The translations under genes and the position numbers were made by a program. The notes below the pieces were generated by a model. It was not told the origin of the DNA. It saw only the letters and a program-made list of their open reading frames with translations, and searched no databases. A stretch of 64,000 bases of DNA from Prevotellaceae bacterium MN60. GTDB lineage: Bacteria; Bacteroidota; Bacteroidia; Bacteroidales; Bacteroidaceae. Positions 16,505 to 25,854 of this stretch are shown one piece after another; position 1 is the first letter of the stretch; every line of letters begins with the position of its first letter. Location of the stretch: positions 175,102 through 239,101 of the forward strand of contig FZQZ01000003.1 of NCBI GenBank assembly GCA_900199555.1, in the 5' to 3' direction.

Positions 16505-18121
16505 TTAGACGCTACGAACAAGGCGAACGGAATAACCGTAGGTTCGGTTGTTACTGAGCGAGGAATAAAAATCGCTGGGGGTGGTGAAGTACACGCAGAA
16601 GGCCTGGTAAGCACCATGTATTGTCGATGACCAGTAGTTGACCTTCTTGTTGACTTTGGATATTGACGTACTAACACCCCATCGTTCGCCAGTAGCTGGC
16701 AAGAACGTACAACCTTTAGCGGCAAGGGCCGTCCACTGAGCAGAGGTGCACTTGGTTGCCCACTCGGTGGCTTCGTTAATGGCACCCCACTCGGTGGCCT
16801 CACTGGCCGCAATGGCAACACCATCGGGAAAGAGGATTATGCCAGTCACTTTAGTACCGTCGGTGTTGATGCTGGCCATCGTGTATCTTGCATTTTCGGT
16901 GCCGTTGACAATGCTGCCACTAGCACGGGTGTCGAACAGGTAGGACCACTCACCCGAGCTCAGTGTATACCAGTCGTAGCAGCGCTGACTCTCGTCTTCT
17001 AGCAGACTCTCCTTCTTGAAGTCTCCACTACGCCATATACATTGAGATTCATCAGAGGTAACAAGGATGGGGTTGGGGGTATCGCCAGTCCATGTGCCCC
17101 AGTTGAAATGGTCAACCCATTTGGAAGTGTTCCAGCTTGTAGTACAATCGTACTGGTGTGGGGCGAAGCGCCATTTGTATTGTTCTGCGTTGTCCTTGTA
17201 CTGTAGGTTGCCGGGTGAGAAGGCAACCTTCTTGCTTGCGCTTACAGAGAAGGCAGGAAGCACTGCTGCTACCTTAAGCCCCTTAGCACGTGAAGCAGTG
17301 TAATTGCCACTAATCTTCAAAGGTCGGGTGATAGTGAGCAGAAGTAAGTCGCTGCTATTATAGGCAGTAATGGTTACGTCGGTATAGCTGCCTGTTGGCA
17401 GTGGCAAGTTGACGTTATAGTTTCTTGAGGCTCCCGTCAAGCCCGTAATAGTGATGATGTCATCGTCGCCACTGGTGGCACTGGTGGCGATGGTTGAAGT
17501 ACCAGCAGTGACGGTGCTGGCAAGAGAGAATGCACCCTGTACTTTCTTTCCGTTGAAGTCAATCTTCAGATAGGTAGCCGAAGTAGGGATATTCTTTACA
17601 ATGAGACGCAGCATGCCACAAATCTGCTTGAAGGTCCAGCTATCGCCAGTGTTGTCTGCAATCATGGGGCAAGGAGTGGTAGTGCCACTTACCTCGTCAA
17701 TGGCATAGCTACCAGGAAGGGTTATGTCGAGAGCCTTGCCACTCTGACCGTAGTTTGCAGCCGATTCAGCCACGATAGAAGCGGGATAGACAGCGAAGGC
17801 ATCGCGCAACTGTCCTTCGGGCATGGCAACAGTGAAGTCGGCGGTATTGTTGCCACCATCAGCAAGTGTCTCGGTGGTGTAGTATTTTCCGTCGCTTACG
17901 TGTACGGCAATCTGGTCGCCAGCACTCCAACTAAACTTGGCATCGGCAGCAATAGCAGCACGTGTAGCATCGTCGCCACTGGTGGCTGTGATGGTCTCAG
18001 TAATCATCTTCGTATTGCCTACGCCATTGTTCTCAAAGCCAGACAGGAAAGTATCGTCCTCATTGCTGCAGGCAACGGTCAGCATAGCCATTGCTGCGGT
18101 ATAAATGATATTCTTTTTCAT
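16505..18121 (-). CDS. Fimbrillin-family lipoprotein with Prevotella-type C-terminal domain
   Basis: A 538-residue predicted surface lipoprotein. The signal peptide ends in LTVAC (lipid Cys 18) followed by SNEDD. Residues about 50-280 resemble Mfa-like fimbrillins (FSWSAGDQIAVHV, ADFTVAMP, FAVYPAS, CGMLRLIVKN). The C-terminal half (residues about 285-538) starts FSVSASKKVAFSPGNLQY and ends with YWSSTIHGAYQAF and GYSVRLVRSV, a domain common in Prevotella surface proteins. It ends a minus-strand run with a 50-residue peptide and a small membrane protein upstream. Function is likely adhesion or fimbria-like assembly, by inference. Confidence 0.85.
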   Translation of the reverse strand: MKKNIIYTAAMAMLTVACSNEDDTFLSGFENNGVGNTKMITETITATSGDDATRAAIAADAKFSWSAGDQIAVHVSDGKYYTTETLADGGNNTADFTVAMPEGQLRDAFAVYPASIVAESAANYGQSGKALDITLPGSYAIDEVSGTTTPCPMIADNTGDSWTFKQICGMLRLIVKNIPTSATYLKIDFNGKKVQGAFSLASTVTAGTSTIATSATSGDDDIITITGLTGASRNYNVNLPLPTGSYTDVTITAYNSSDLLLLTITRPLKISGNYTASRAKGLKVAAVLPAFSVSASKKVAFSPGNLQYKDNAEQYKWRFAPHQYDCTTSWNTSKWVDHFNWGTWTGDTPNPILVTSDESQCIWRSGDFKKESLLEDESQRCYDWYTLSSGEWSYLFDTRASGSIVNGTENARYTMASINTDGTKVTGIILFPDGVAIAASEATEWGAINEATEWATKCTSAQWTALAAKGCTFLPATGERWGVSTSISKVNKKVNYWSSTIHGAYQAFCVYFTTPSDFYSSLSNNRTYGYSVRLVRSV

Positions 18122-18160
18122 CTTTATTTTTTTACGTTAATGGTTTACTAATCGTTTTTA

Positions 18161-18313
18161 TTAAATATCTCCATCCAAGATGAGGTCGTCGGACTCATCC
18201 CATTCAAAGTCTTCACCCTCAATATCACTCAGAAGGCTGCCTGCCAGGAGTTGACTCTGGTTTTGCAGTTTGACGACTTGCATCGTCGGTCTCTCGTAAT
18301 CATTTCGTTTCAT
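18161..18313 (-). CDS. 50-residue LLAGS-type peptide, unknown function
   Basis: A short gene encoding 50 residues, starting MKRNDYERPTMQVVKLQNQS and continuing QLLAGS, then a strongly acidic tail (DIEGEDFEWDESDD...). The pattern Y-x-x-P-x-x-x-V-V-x-L followed by LLAGS is one I recognise from small proteins near surface-protein genes in Prevotella and Bacteroides. The LLAGS point resembles a leader-peptide cleavage site, so a processed peptide is possible. It lies 39 bp before the fimbrillin-like gene and 67 bp after the small membrane protein gene. No function is established. Confidence 0.75.
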   Translation of the reverse strand: MKRNDYERPTMQVVKLQNQSQLLAGSLLSDIEGEDFEWDESDDLILDGDI

Positions 18314-18380
18314 GCTGTTTGATTTTGTTTAATTGTTTATGATATTATTTAAATGTTTGCAAGGATATGGTGTCATGCCT

Positions 18381-18593
18381 TTATTTGCCGCTCAGTCGGT
18401 CAATCTCCATCTGCATCCGTTCCAGTTCTTCACGTTGGCGGAGGTTCTCACGTAAGAAGCGACGCAACCCTGTGAGCAGTTCCAAATTGCGCCACCTATA
18501 ATATATAAGGAAGGCGGCGAGACTAGCAATGATGGTCAGTATGACAGCTGCCAGGGCTACACTGAGAATGAATGATATGTTCATGATTAACAT
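18381..18593 (-). CDS. Small membrane protein with coiled coil, unknown function
   Basis: A 70-residue protein: one hydrophobic helix (residues about 5-31) followed by a charged segment RFLRENLRQREELERMQMEIDRL with heptad-like spacing, predicted coiled coil in the cytoplasm. Start could be Met1 or Met4. A minus-strand promoter box at 18647-18654 lies 53 bp upstream. It is the first gene of the run leading through the LLAGS peptide to the fimbrillin-like lipoprotein, and it lies downstream of the TPR/AraC regulator gene. No family recognised. Confidence 0.7.
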   Translation of the reverse strand: MLIMNISFILSVALAAVILTIIASLAAFLIYYRWRNLELLTGLRRFLRENLRQREELERMQMEIDRLSGK

Positions 18594-18646
18594 TTGCTAT
18601 TTTTTTACGAAAGCAAGGCTGCGTGAACAGGCTCACCATTTTTTTG

Positions 18647-18654
18647 CAAAAGTA
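18647..18654 (-). promoter_or_regulatory. TAnnTTTG promoter box for small-peptide/fimbrillin run
   Basis: TACTTTTG on the minus strand followed by CA, 53 bp upstream of the 70-residue membrane protein start. Confidence 0.6.
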
Positions 18655-18757
18655 TGAAAAAGGCTACGCCCCAATGGAACGCAGCCGCAAAATGATGGAA
18701 CTGAACCGCAAAACCTACCGTTTTGCACTCAGATGTTACAAGCTAAATAGATAAATG

Positions 18758-20326
18758 TTACAAATGGTGATGTGCCTGGCGGAAGTCAGAAGGCGAAAGG
18801 CCGTACTGGTTGCGGAAGGCACGGGCGAAAACCTGACGGCTGTTGAAGCCAGAGGCGAAGGCTACCTGCTCGATGCTATCATTGGTTTCTGCCAATAGGC
18901 GTGTAGCATGGTTGACACGATAGGTGGTGAGGAACTGCTGGAAGGAGAGTCCACCAGAGCCTTCACGGATGGCATCGGCAACATAGGTGCGGTTGGTGCC
19001 CAGACGGTTTGCCAAATCGTCTCGCGATAAGTCGGCATTGGTATAGGGATGCTCTTGGCGCATCAGCTCGCAGATGGAAACATAGAGAGGGGTAGAGGCT
19101 GAGTTGGCGGTATCTGCCAGAGGGGGCGACTCGACTTTCTGCAATAGCATAATTTGCTCGTAGAGCTTGCGGTTCTTCTGATGTATGCTTCGGGTATAGA
19201 TAATGCTAGAAGCAACGACAACCAGCAATATCACGATGACAGCCACCGACAGGTAGAAGTGGGAGCGGGTGCGCTGCTCGCTGAGTTGGAGTTCTGCCAC
19301 CTCAAAGCGCTTGTTAAGAAGGTTGAGTTGTTCACGGTTATCGGACTGTATAATGGAGTCGTTGAGCTGTTTCAGGCGTTCGTGGTCAGCCAGTGCCTCT
19401 GCATAGCGTCCCAGTCCTTTCAGAGCTTTTATGTGTTCCTCAAGAGCTCCAATAACCGTAACTTCATCGATGTTAACAGACATCTGCAACGAGCTGTCGG
19501 CATAGGTCAATGCCTCAGCATACTGTTCACGGGCATTAGCCAACTGGCTGCGGTAGCGCAGGATGAGATTGATATTGGCAGGGATGTTGCCGTCGATGAC
19601 TTCGTAATAGGCAGCAGAATCTAGCGTCACTGCCCCCTGTTCATACTGTCTGCGCTCCATCTGCATAAGATAGGTGCAGAAGTAATATTGCACACGCCAG
19701 TTGGCAAAGAGGTCACGCTTCGGGTCACTATCAACAACGGGATAGCAATCCAGCAGCTGGCGCCACTGTCGGTGCAGGGTATCCATGCGGTCGTAAGCAT
19801 CGAGATGGAGCAGTGCCTGACTATAGCCGCTGTAGATAATATTAAGCATGGAGGGATTCTCACTGTCAGGATAGTGGTTGACGGCCTGCTCGTAATGGTT
19901 GACGGCTTCAGCAAAGTTGTCTTGCACAAGGTAGCCTTGTGCCAAGACGTAGTATGCCATAGCCTGTCCGTAGTCGTTATTGCGCTTAACAGCATCGGTA
20001 CGCATCGCCTCAGCCTCGACAGCCAGGCGTTCGTACTCCTGCTGCCATGCAAGATTCTCAGCCAAACGCTCCCACGCATTGTAATAGATGGTCCACTGGG
20101 CATGCTGCCGACAGAGCTGCATGACAGCAGGTGCCTCAGCCTGCATAGAATCATACTGGCCTGCAAAGTAATAGTCTTGAATGTGGAGATAGGCAGCAAA
20201 GCACGTATCGTGCCAATTGATGGTGGAATCGGAATTACCTGACGCATTCTTTTCAGACACAGGACTATTGCAAGCAGCAAAAAGCACTGCAAAAACGGCT
20301 AAGTGGAAAAATAGATACTTTTTCAT
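18758..20326 (-). CDS. Membrane-anchored TPR sensor with AraC-type DNA-binding domain
   Basis: A 522-residue regulator. The N-terminus MKKYLFFHLAVFAVLFAAC looks like a lipoprotein signal (Cys 19). TPR-type helices follow to about residue 350. A single membrane helix (FYLSVAVIVILLVVVASSIIY) comes next, then a cytoplasmic AraC/XylS helix-turn-helix domain (DLANRLGTNRTYVADAIRE, then IEQVAFASGFNSRQVFARAF and YGLSPSDFR). A periplasmic sensor linked directly to a DNA-binding domain is a known Bacteroidota layout. An in-frame TTG at 20401 lies upstream of the promoter box, so 20326 is chosen. It probably controls the operon just downstream. Confidence 0.88.
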   Translation of the reverse strand: MKKYLFFHLAVFAVLFAACNSPVSEKNASGNSDSTINWHDTCFAAYLHIQDYYFAGQYDSMQAEAPAVMQLCRQHAQWTIYYNAWERLAENLAWQQEYERLAVEAEAMRTDAVKRNNDYGQAMAYYVLAQGYLVQDNFAEAVNHYEQAVNHYPDSENPSMLNIIYSGYSQALLHLDAYDRMDTLHRQWRQLLDCYPVVDSDPKRDLFANWRVQYYFCTYLMQMERRQYEQGAVTLDSAAYYEVIDGNIPANINLILRYRSQLANAREQYAEALTYADSSLQMSVNIDEVTVIGALEEHIKALKGLGRYAEALADHERLKQLNDSIIQSDNREQLNLLNKRFEVAELQLSEQRTRSHFYLSVAVIVILLVVVASSIIYTRSIHQKNRKLYEQIMLLQKVESPPLADTANSASTPLYVSICELMRQEHPYTNADLSRDDLANRLGTNRTYVADAIREGSGGLSFQQFLTTYRVNHATRLLAETNDSIEQVAFASGFNSRQVFARAFRNQYGLSPSDFRQAHHHL

Positions 20327-20371
20327 CTTTTGTAACACAGCGATTGAGCTGTGAAGTGTGTTATATGTTTG

Positions 20372-20379
20372 CAAAAGTA
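20372..20379 (-). promoter_or_regulatory. TAnnTTTG promoter box for TPR/AraC regulator
   Basis: TACTTTTG on the minus strand followed by CA, 45 bp upstream of the chosen start. Confidence 0.6.
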
Positions 20380-20459
20380 CGAAAAAGCGAGAACAATACA
20401 AAATAAAAGCAAATTATTTTGAACTTTTCTATACAAAGAAAGGATAGAATAAACGAACA

Positions 20460-20494
20460 CATGAAAAGAGGGCGCTCCAATCGGTAGCGCCCTC
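20460..20494 (-). terminator. Terminator of the 1500-residue surface protein gene
   Basis: GAGGGCGCT (20468-20476) and AGCGCCCTC (20486-20494) form a 9-bp stem; the minus strand continues TTTTCATG. Same hairpin as at 16199-16225. Confidence 0.8.
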
Positions 20495-20612
20495 AAACAT
20501 GAAATTAAAAAAACTAAACTGCAGCCGTCTTACTTCACAGTAAGAGTGACTGTTTGGTTATCCACCTTCACAGCATATACACCAGCGGAAACACGAATAC
20601 GTTGAACGTTAG
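20464..20612. repeat. 149-bp direct repeat, right copy
   Basis: Right-hand copy of the 16195-16343 repeat, offset 4269 bp. Here it is the authentic 3' end of the 1500-residue gene plus its terminator. The similarity stops within a TTGAACG heptamer run. Confidence 0.92.
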
Positions 20613-23600
20613 ACGTTGAACGTTGAACGTCGATGCGGCGTCCATCAAGGGTATATACGCTAATCTGCTTGCCCTGAGCACCACGAATCACGATAGCACC
20701 AGGCTGGCTGGTGATGGTGGTGAGTGGTGAGTGGTTATTGGTGATGAGTGTAGCGACAGAGGCCTCCTGAGAGAGCAATGACTCTCCAACGGTATAGACT
20801 ACGCTAACCTGATAAACGTGAGTGCCAGCCTCGGAGGTAAGGTCGCTGAAGTGAGTATCTTTGGTGTTGCCTACAAGCTCACCGTCACGATAGATATTGT
20901 AGCTATCAACAACGAGGGATGCCTTGCGATAGGTAACATCGTCAATCATCAGACCTAAGCAGTCGTGTGAGAAGTCGCGAATGGCAAAATACTTAGCACC
21001 AGCAGGCAACTGGATGTTGTACTCAGTCCACTGGAGTCCACCCAGTACCTGAGAGAAGCTCTCCAGGCTCTTGAAGCTTGAGGGACTGTTGTCGGTAGTG
21101 CTATAGAGTACTTCAAAGTCGTCGCGATAGTTGGCTGCTACGCTCTTAGCAAAGAAGGTGATGGTCTGTGCCTCGCCAGAGAGTTCGGGAGAGATGAGCC
21201 AGTCGTTGGCAGCCGTCTGATAGCTGGGTGAGGGATTGAAGGTACAGAGATACTGGTGTCCGCCGTGAGCCAAGAGGAACTTGCGCGTCTTAGCGGCATC
21301 AATCTCATCGTAGGTATCATTAAACACCTCGAAGGCCATCTCCTTACCAGCATTGGGCAGCCAGATATCAGAGAACTGGAGGGTGGGCGCATTGTCGCCA
21401 TCATAAATGGTCCATGAGCCGATACCATCCATAATCCATGGGGTGTAGCTCTCAAAGTCGTCGGTGACCATAGGATCGGGCAGAACAGGAGCCTCCCAAG
21501 AGAGTTCTACAGCAAGGTGGTCGTTCTCGGCAGTAAGACCAGAAACAGTGGGATAGTCGGGTTTCTGGATGCGGACAGTAACCTCATCAGTAGTATTGTT
21601 GGCCTCGTTCTCGTCGTCGGCATAAGCAACAGTAGCCTTCAGCTGAACGTCGGCATCAATAGATACCTCTGGGGTGTACTCCAACTGGAAGGTATGGCTC
21701 TGTCCTACTCCCAACTGGACGGGCTGAGCAGTAGCTACCTGCGCTCCATTGGCAAGGAGGCTAACGGTATAGTCGCCAGCAACGGTGGCACCCTGATTAG
21801 ATACGGTGACAGGAATGGTGTTAACAGAACCTAAGCGCAATACGGCAGGCTGACGCATCTCTACAGCAAGGTCGTGGGTAAGGATGTCGCGTACCTGAAT
21901 ATTGTCGATAGCCACCTCGGTAGTGGCGTCGCCACAAGTAGCACGGAACTTGATGAGGATATAGCGGGCATCCTTCATGCTTGAGAGGTCGATATATTCG
22001 CGGCGCCATCCCTCTTCGCCATCAAGCGTCGTATAGTCGATGGTGCGCAAGAGCTGGTCGTCGTTGGTTACCTCCTGAGCATAAACATCGAGCTTGACAT
22101 TCTTGCCAGGTAGTGCCTTATAGTAGAATATGAGGCCAGGGTTCTGAGTATCAGCCAGCGAGATGCGACCAGAGTTAAGGTAGCCTATGTCGCCAGCCTT
22201 GTCGGGAGCGAAGAAGGCAGAACCGCCATCGCCATCCTGAGCGTCGAGATAGGTGATAACCCATGAGCCACGTCCGTTGCCCTCGAGCCACCACAGACGG
22301 TTGTCCATACCACCATTAGCGAATGAGCAGCTGAAGGGCAACTTGTAAGCGTCGCCAGCCACCATGCGTGAAGATACGTCGTAGTAGCCCTCAGCACCTT
22401 CGCTAGTAGCAGAAACGTAGTAGTAGAGCAACTTCTGAGTACCCGTGAGCTTCACCTTACGGTCGGTATAGCTGAGGGCGCTGAGATTCTCGATAAGCAG
22501 ATCGCCCTCGGCATTATATACATTGTACTTAAGGTTTTCGGGGATGACGTAACCACCGTGGATACCCTCATTGCCTGGAGCAGTCCAGCTGATGGTAACA
22601 TCGTTGCCATTATCCACAAGACGGATATTCTGAGGCTCCAGAGGTTCATCGATACCTATCCACGCCGCCTTCACAGCCTCGTTACCAGCGCCAGCCTCGC
22701 TATAGGCTACTACGCGATAGGTGTTGGCGCCATTAGCCATACCCTCGTCGGTAAAGCTATAGTTGGCAGCAGGCGTACAGTCGGTGAACTCCTTGACGAG
22801 TTCGCCATTGCGGAACACCTTGATAGCACTGATGGTAGTGAGTGTCTGGTTGGTCTTATAGGTCTTGGTAGGTGCGGTGAAGCTGATAGTAGCACTCAGG
22901 GCTCCCAGTGCTGCGGGAGTAACCTTGAGGTTAGAAACAGCAGCAGGGGCAGCGAAGACGGCACCCTCGACAATAAACATATCATCAACAGTGATGAAGC
23001 TCTGGGCAGCGTCACTCAGGGCATGGATGGCCAGGCGATAGTCGCCAGCCTCAGACACAGAGAGGGTCTGCGCATAGTCGATATCATCGGTATTGTTGAA
23101 CTCGGTAGGCTCCAGCAGTTCATCATACTGAGTGGGGTCAGAGCCCTGACCAAAGGCAATAGCTATCTTCTCGGTCTTGGCATCGTCGTGAGCATAGAAG
23201 GTAAAGCCAACCTTATATTCGCGATCGGCCTGCAGGTGTATGGCAGGAGATACAAGCCAGTCGTCGGCATCGTTGTTCTCGTCGGCATAGTAGCGCACCT
23301 TGCCGTAAGCATACTCCCACGAACAGTTATCGTTGTTAGCATCGATAACGGTGAAGAGACTGAAGTCGGCAGGCATTGTAAAGTCGTTAGTCCAAGGAGT
23401 ATGGAGACCATCGCCACAGGCAGCCGAGTTAGACTTGCCAGCCTTACCGGTCTGGGTACCATTCACGGCTACCACCTCGTAATAGTAGGCAGTGAGCTCG
23501 CTCGCAGGCAGTGTCTCACTGAAGGCTGTAGCAGTAAGGCCTTCGGCTACCAACAACTTGTCGGGATAACGGGTGACGTTATATTTGAGGTCGGCAGCAT

Positions 23601-25032
23601 TGACATAGCCATCGTGCTGACCAGCAGCAGGAGCATCCCATGTAAGGGTTGCCTTGCGAGTATCGTCGATGGTGAGCTTGATATTAGCAGGAGCCACAGG
23701 AGCATCAACACCGCCCCAAAGGCTGGTAGTGAAGGCGGGACTCTTACCTACCTCGTTACTGACAGTGATGGTGAGGGTATTCTCGCCACCGTCAAGGGTA
23801 ACCTCTACCTCAGCATCCTCGCCTGCTTCTACGTCACCAGTAACAGGACTATTGTCATTGAGCTTGATGCTATAGTTAAGGGTACCTGTCAGCTCCTCGC
23901 CATCAAAGGTGAGAGAGGGGGCTGTAAACTTAACGGTACCTGTGGTAGCGCCCTCAGCGAAATGGGTTGTTACGTTGGTGACGATAGCAGGAGCACCGTC
24001 TTCGGCAGCAGGAGGAGCGATAAACATACCGGCTATCTCCTCGCCATCCTCAAACTCGGCTACGAGTGTGGCCTCACCAGTCTCGGTATCTACCTCATAG
24101 AGACCAGAGGTACCATCGTCGAGCATAGCAGCCCAATAGAGGATGCCCGTCTTGGGATCGAAGTAAGCACTCTGTGTATAGTTGTCGGGAGTAACACCCA
24201 ACTCACCAATCTCCTCGGCTTCGCCCGTATCCACGTCGAGCTCATAGAGATTACCATCGATACCGATACCATACATGTAGCCATCGTTGTTGCAGGCCAG
24301 TGCCATAATCTTGCAAGGTAGCGCACTACCCTGATTGTAGCGATAGCCATTCATATCCTCAAAGTCGATGCAGTCGAAGACATAGGCTTCGTCGTCTTCA
24401 CTCCAGAAGATGCCATATACCTGCTCTTCGGTAGGACTATAGGCAAGGGTTACAGAGGCCTCGTCTTCAGTATATTCCTCTTCGGTAATCTTCTGCCAGG
24501 TGTTCATGTCGTACTGGTAGAAGGTAACGTAGAGCTCACCATTGTAGGTGTACTGATTGACAAAGCTGTAGATGCCGTCCTTGACATAAGCACCACCCGT
24601 AGCGTAGAAATTATCGCTGATAGCTAAATCGTCGTAGGTAATGCCAGCGTCAGTAGCCGCAAACGAGTAGATACCAAAGGGAACAGGCAGCGAGCCAGCG
24701 ATTGATTCCCATGATTTGCAGTAGATAAGGTTGCCATAGAAATTTAGGTTAACATCAGCACGACGCAGCGAGAACTGCTTAGGCGTATTGTGCTTCATGT
24801 AGGCATGGCCTTTTTTCTGAAAGGGGTGAAGTAGATTGTTTGTTTTAACACTCTTGGCTGGTGTCAGGTGACGTAGTAGATTAGTTGATTTCTTACCAGC
24901 CATTTTCTGTCGGTTGATCGACGGTGTTCGGACAAAGCCCTGCGGTGTTTTTACCGGTTCTTGGGCAGAAAGTCCGAAGGGCAACATCAGTATTGAAACT
25001 AATGTCGCCCCAAGGAATTTTCTTAAGCTCAT
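20530..25032 (-). CDS. Large secreted multidomain surface protein with sorting-like C-terminus
   Basis: A 1500-residue exported protein. The signal peptide ends near residue 23 (LPFGLSAQEP). Residues about 90-340 have propeller-like repeats (VYGIFWSEDDEAYVFD, MYGIGIDGNLYELDVDTGEAEEIGEL). Then come fibronectin-III-like domains and three jelly-roll, cleaved-adhesin/MAM-like modules near residues 585 (DDWLVSPAIHL), 960 and 1290 (NDWLISPELSG). A CARDB-like domain lies near 1060-1140 (ILTHDLAVEMRQPAVLRLGS). The last 70 residues (ISVYTLDGRRID ... GVYAVKVDNQTVTLTVK) resemble a type IX sorting domain, so outer-membrane secretion is inferred. Part of that tail (DVQRSTSNVQR) is encoded by TTGAACG heptamers. 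It may be an adhesin; peptidase motifs were not recognised. Confidence 0.88.
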   Translation of the reverse strand: MSLRKFLGATLVSILMLPFGLSAQEPVKTPQGFVRTPSINRQKMAGKKSTNLLRHLTPAKSVKTNNLLHPFQKKGHAYMKHNTPKQFSLRRADVNLNFYGNLIYCKSWESIAGSLPVPFGIYSFAATDAGITYDDLAISDNFYATGGAYVKDGIYSFVNQYTYNGELYVTFYQYDMNTWQKITEEEYTEDEASVTLAYSPTEEQVYGIFWSEDDEAYVFDCIDFEDMNGYRYNQGSALPCKIMALACNNDGYMYGIGIDGNLYELDVDTGEAEEIGELGVTPDNYTQSAYFDPKTGILYWAAMLDDGTSGLYEVDTETGEATLVAEFEDGEEIAGMFIAPPAAEDGAPAIVTNVTTHFAEGATTGTVKFTAPSLTFDGEELTGTLNYSIKLNDNSPVTGDVEAGEDAEVEVTLDGGENTLTITVSNEVGKSPAFTTSLWGGVDAPVAPANIKLTIDDTRKATLTWDAPAAGQHDGYVNAADLKYNVTRYPDKLLVAEGLTATAFSETLPASELTAYYYEVVAVNGTQTGKAGKSNSAACGDGLHTPWTNDFTMPADFSLFTVIDANNDNCSWEYAYGKVRYYADENNDADDWLVSPAIHLQADREYKVGFTFYAHDDAKTEKIAIAFGQGSDPTQYDELLEPTEFNNTDDIDYAQTLSVSEAGDYRLAIHALSDAAQSFITVDDMFIVEGAVFAAPAAVSNLKVTPAALGALSATISFTAPTKTYKTNQTLTTISAIKVFRNGELVKEFTDCTPAANYSFTDEGMANGANTYRVVAYSEAGAGNEAVKAAWIGIDEPLEPQNIRLVDNGNDVTISWTAPGNEGIHGGYVIPENLKYNVYNAEGDLLIENLSALSYTDRKVKLTGTQKLLYYYVSATSEGAEGYYDVSSRMVAGDAYKLPFSCSFANGGMDNRLWWLEGNGRGSWVITYLDAQDGDGGSAFFAPDKAGDIGYLNSGRISLADTQNPGLIFYYKALPGKNVKLDVYAQEVTNDDQLLRTIDYTTLDGEEGWRREYIDLSSMKDARYILIKFRATCGDATTEVAIDNIQVRDILTHDLAVEMRQPAVLRLGSVNTIPVTVSNQGATVAGDYTVSLLANGAQVATAQPVQLGVGQSHTFQLEYTPEVSIDADVQLKATVAYADDENEANNTTDEVTVRIQKPDYPTVSGLTAENDHLAVELSWEAPVLPDPMVTDDFESYTPWIMDGIGSWTIYDGDNAPTLQFSDIWLPNAGKEMAFEVFNDTYDEIDAAKTRKFLLAHGGHQYLCTFNPSPSYQTAANDWLISPELSGEAQTITFFAKSVAANYRDDFEVLYSTTDNSPSSFKSLESFSQVLGGLQWTEYNIQLPAGAKYFAIRDFSHDCLGLMIDDVTYRKASLVVDSYNIYRDGELVGNTKDTHFSDLTSEAGTHVYQVSVVYTVGESLLSQEASVATLITNNHSPLTTITSQPGAIVIRGAQGKQISVYTLDGRRIDVQRSTSNVQRIRVSAGVYAVKVDNQTVTLTVK

Positions 25033-25071
25033 TTCATTTGTTAGTTTATAGTGTTTGTTAAATAAAGAAGT

Positions 25072-25854
25072 CTAGAGTTTTCTAGAGATGATTCCCATCT
25101 CCGTAGCTTTCAGGAACTCGACGATGTGGTCAATCTGTGGACCTGCGGGCACCTGTTCCTCAATCTGTTTGATAGCGTCGAAGAGCGCAGTCTTGCCGTG
25201 GAATACCAAGCGGTATGCGTTGGCAATGTGCTTGATGATTTTCTCATCTACATGATGCAGACGGGCTACCTCGGTATTAACACCGCCAAAACCAGCATCA
25301 TGGTTGCAGACGATATAGGGAGGAACATCCTTCGAGAAGGTGGTGCCTGCCTGAATCATAGAACCCATACCTACACGGGTCTTGGCATTCTCGATGACAC
25401 TACTAGAGAAGATGACAAAATCTTCAATCTGGCAGTCGCCTGCAATCTTGGTACCATAACCGAATACGCAGCAGTTGCCCACCTTGGTGTCGTGAGAGAT
25501 GTGCGAACCCTCCATCAGGAAGTTGTCATTACCGATTACGGTCTGTCCACCAGTATGGGTGGCGCGATTGATGACAACATTCTCGCGGATGATATTGTTA
25601 TCGCCAAGGATACACTCTGACTTCTCACCACGAAAATCAAAGTCTTGGGGCAGCGCACCGATGACAGCACCCTGATGCACCTTATTGTTCTTTCCCATGC
25701 GCGTACCATTAAGTATGCTTACGAAGGGGAAGATGACACAGCCATCGCCAATCTCTACATCGTCTTCGATATAGGCGAAGGGGAATATCTTTACGTTGTC
25801 GCCGATTTTCGCCTTTGGGCTTACCTCAGCTTTTGGACTTATTTCACTTGCCAT
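25072..25854 (-). CDS. lpxA: UDP-N-acetylglucosamine acyltransferase
   Basis: A 260-residue left-handed beta-helix acyltransferase, first step of lipid A synthesis. Hexapeptide repeats run from residue about 8 to 190; NFLMEGSHISHDTKVG carries the catalytic histidine, and DVPPYIV and IANAYRLVFHGKT match Bacteroidota LpxA. The C-terminal helical domain is complete. A longer frame to 25953 is repeat-derived, so MASEISPKAE at 25854 is chosen. Unusually, lpxA is not in an lpxD-lpxC cluster here; the tolC-type gene is upstream. The last codons contain two TCTAGA motifs. Confidence 0.92.
   Translation of the reverse strand: MASEISPKAEVSPKAKIGDNVKIFPFAYIEDDVEIGDGCVIFPFVSILNGTRMGKNNKVHQGAVIGALPQDFDFRGEKSECILGDNNIIRENVVINRATHTGGQTVIGNDNFLMEGSHISHDTKVGNCCVFGYGTKIAGDCQIEDFVIFSSSVIENAKTRVGMGSMIQAGTTFSKDVPPYIVCNHDAGFGGVNTEVARLHHVDEKIIKHIANAYRLVFHGKTALFDAIKQIEEQVPAGPQIDHIVEFLKATEMGIISRKL

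Noticed and set aside
22558..24321. 587-codon plus-strand ORF antisense to the 1500-residue gene
   Set aside because: Long only because of the codon bias of the real gene on the other strand; no signal, domain or promoter.
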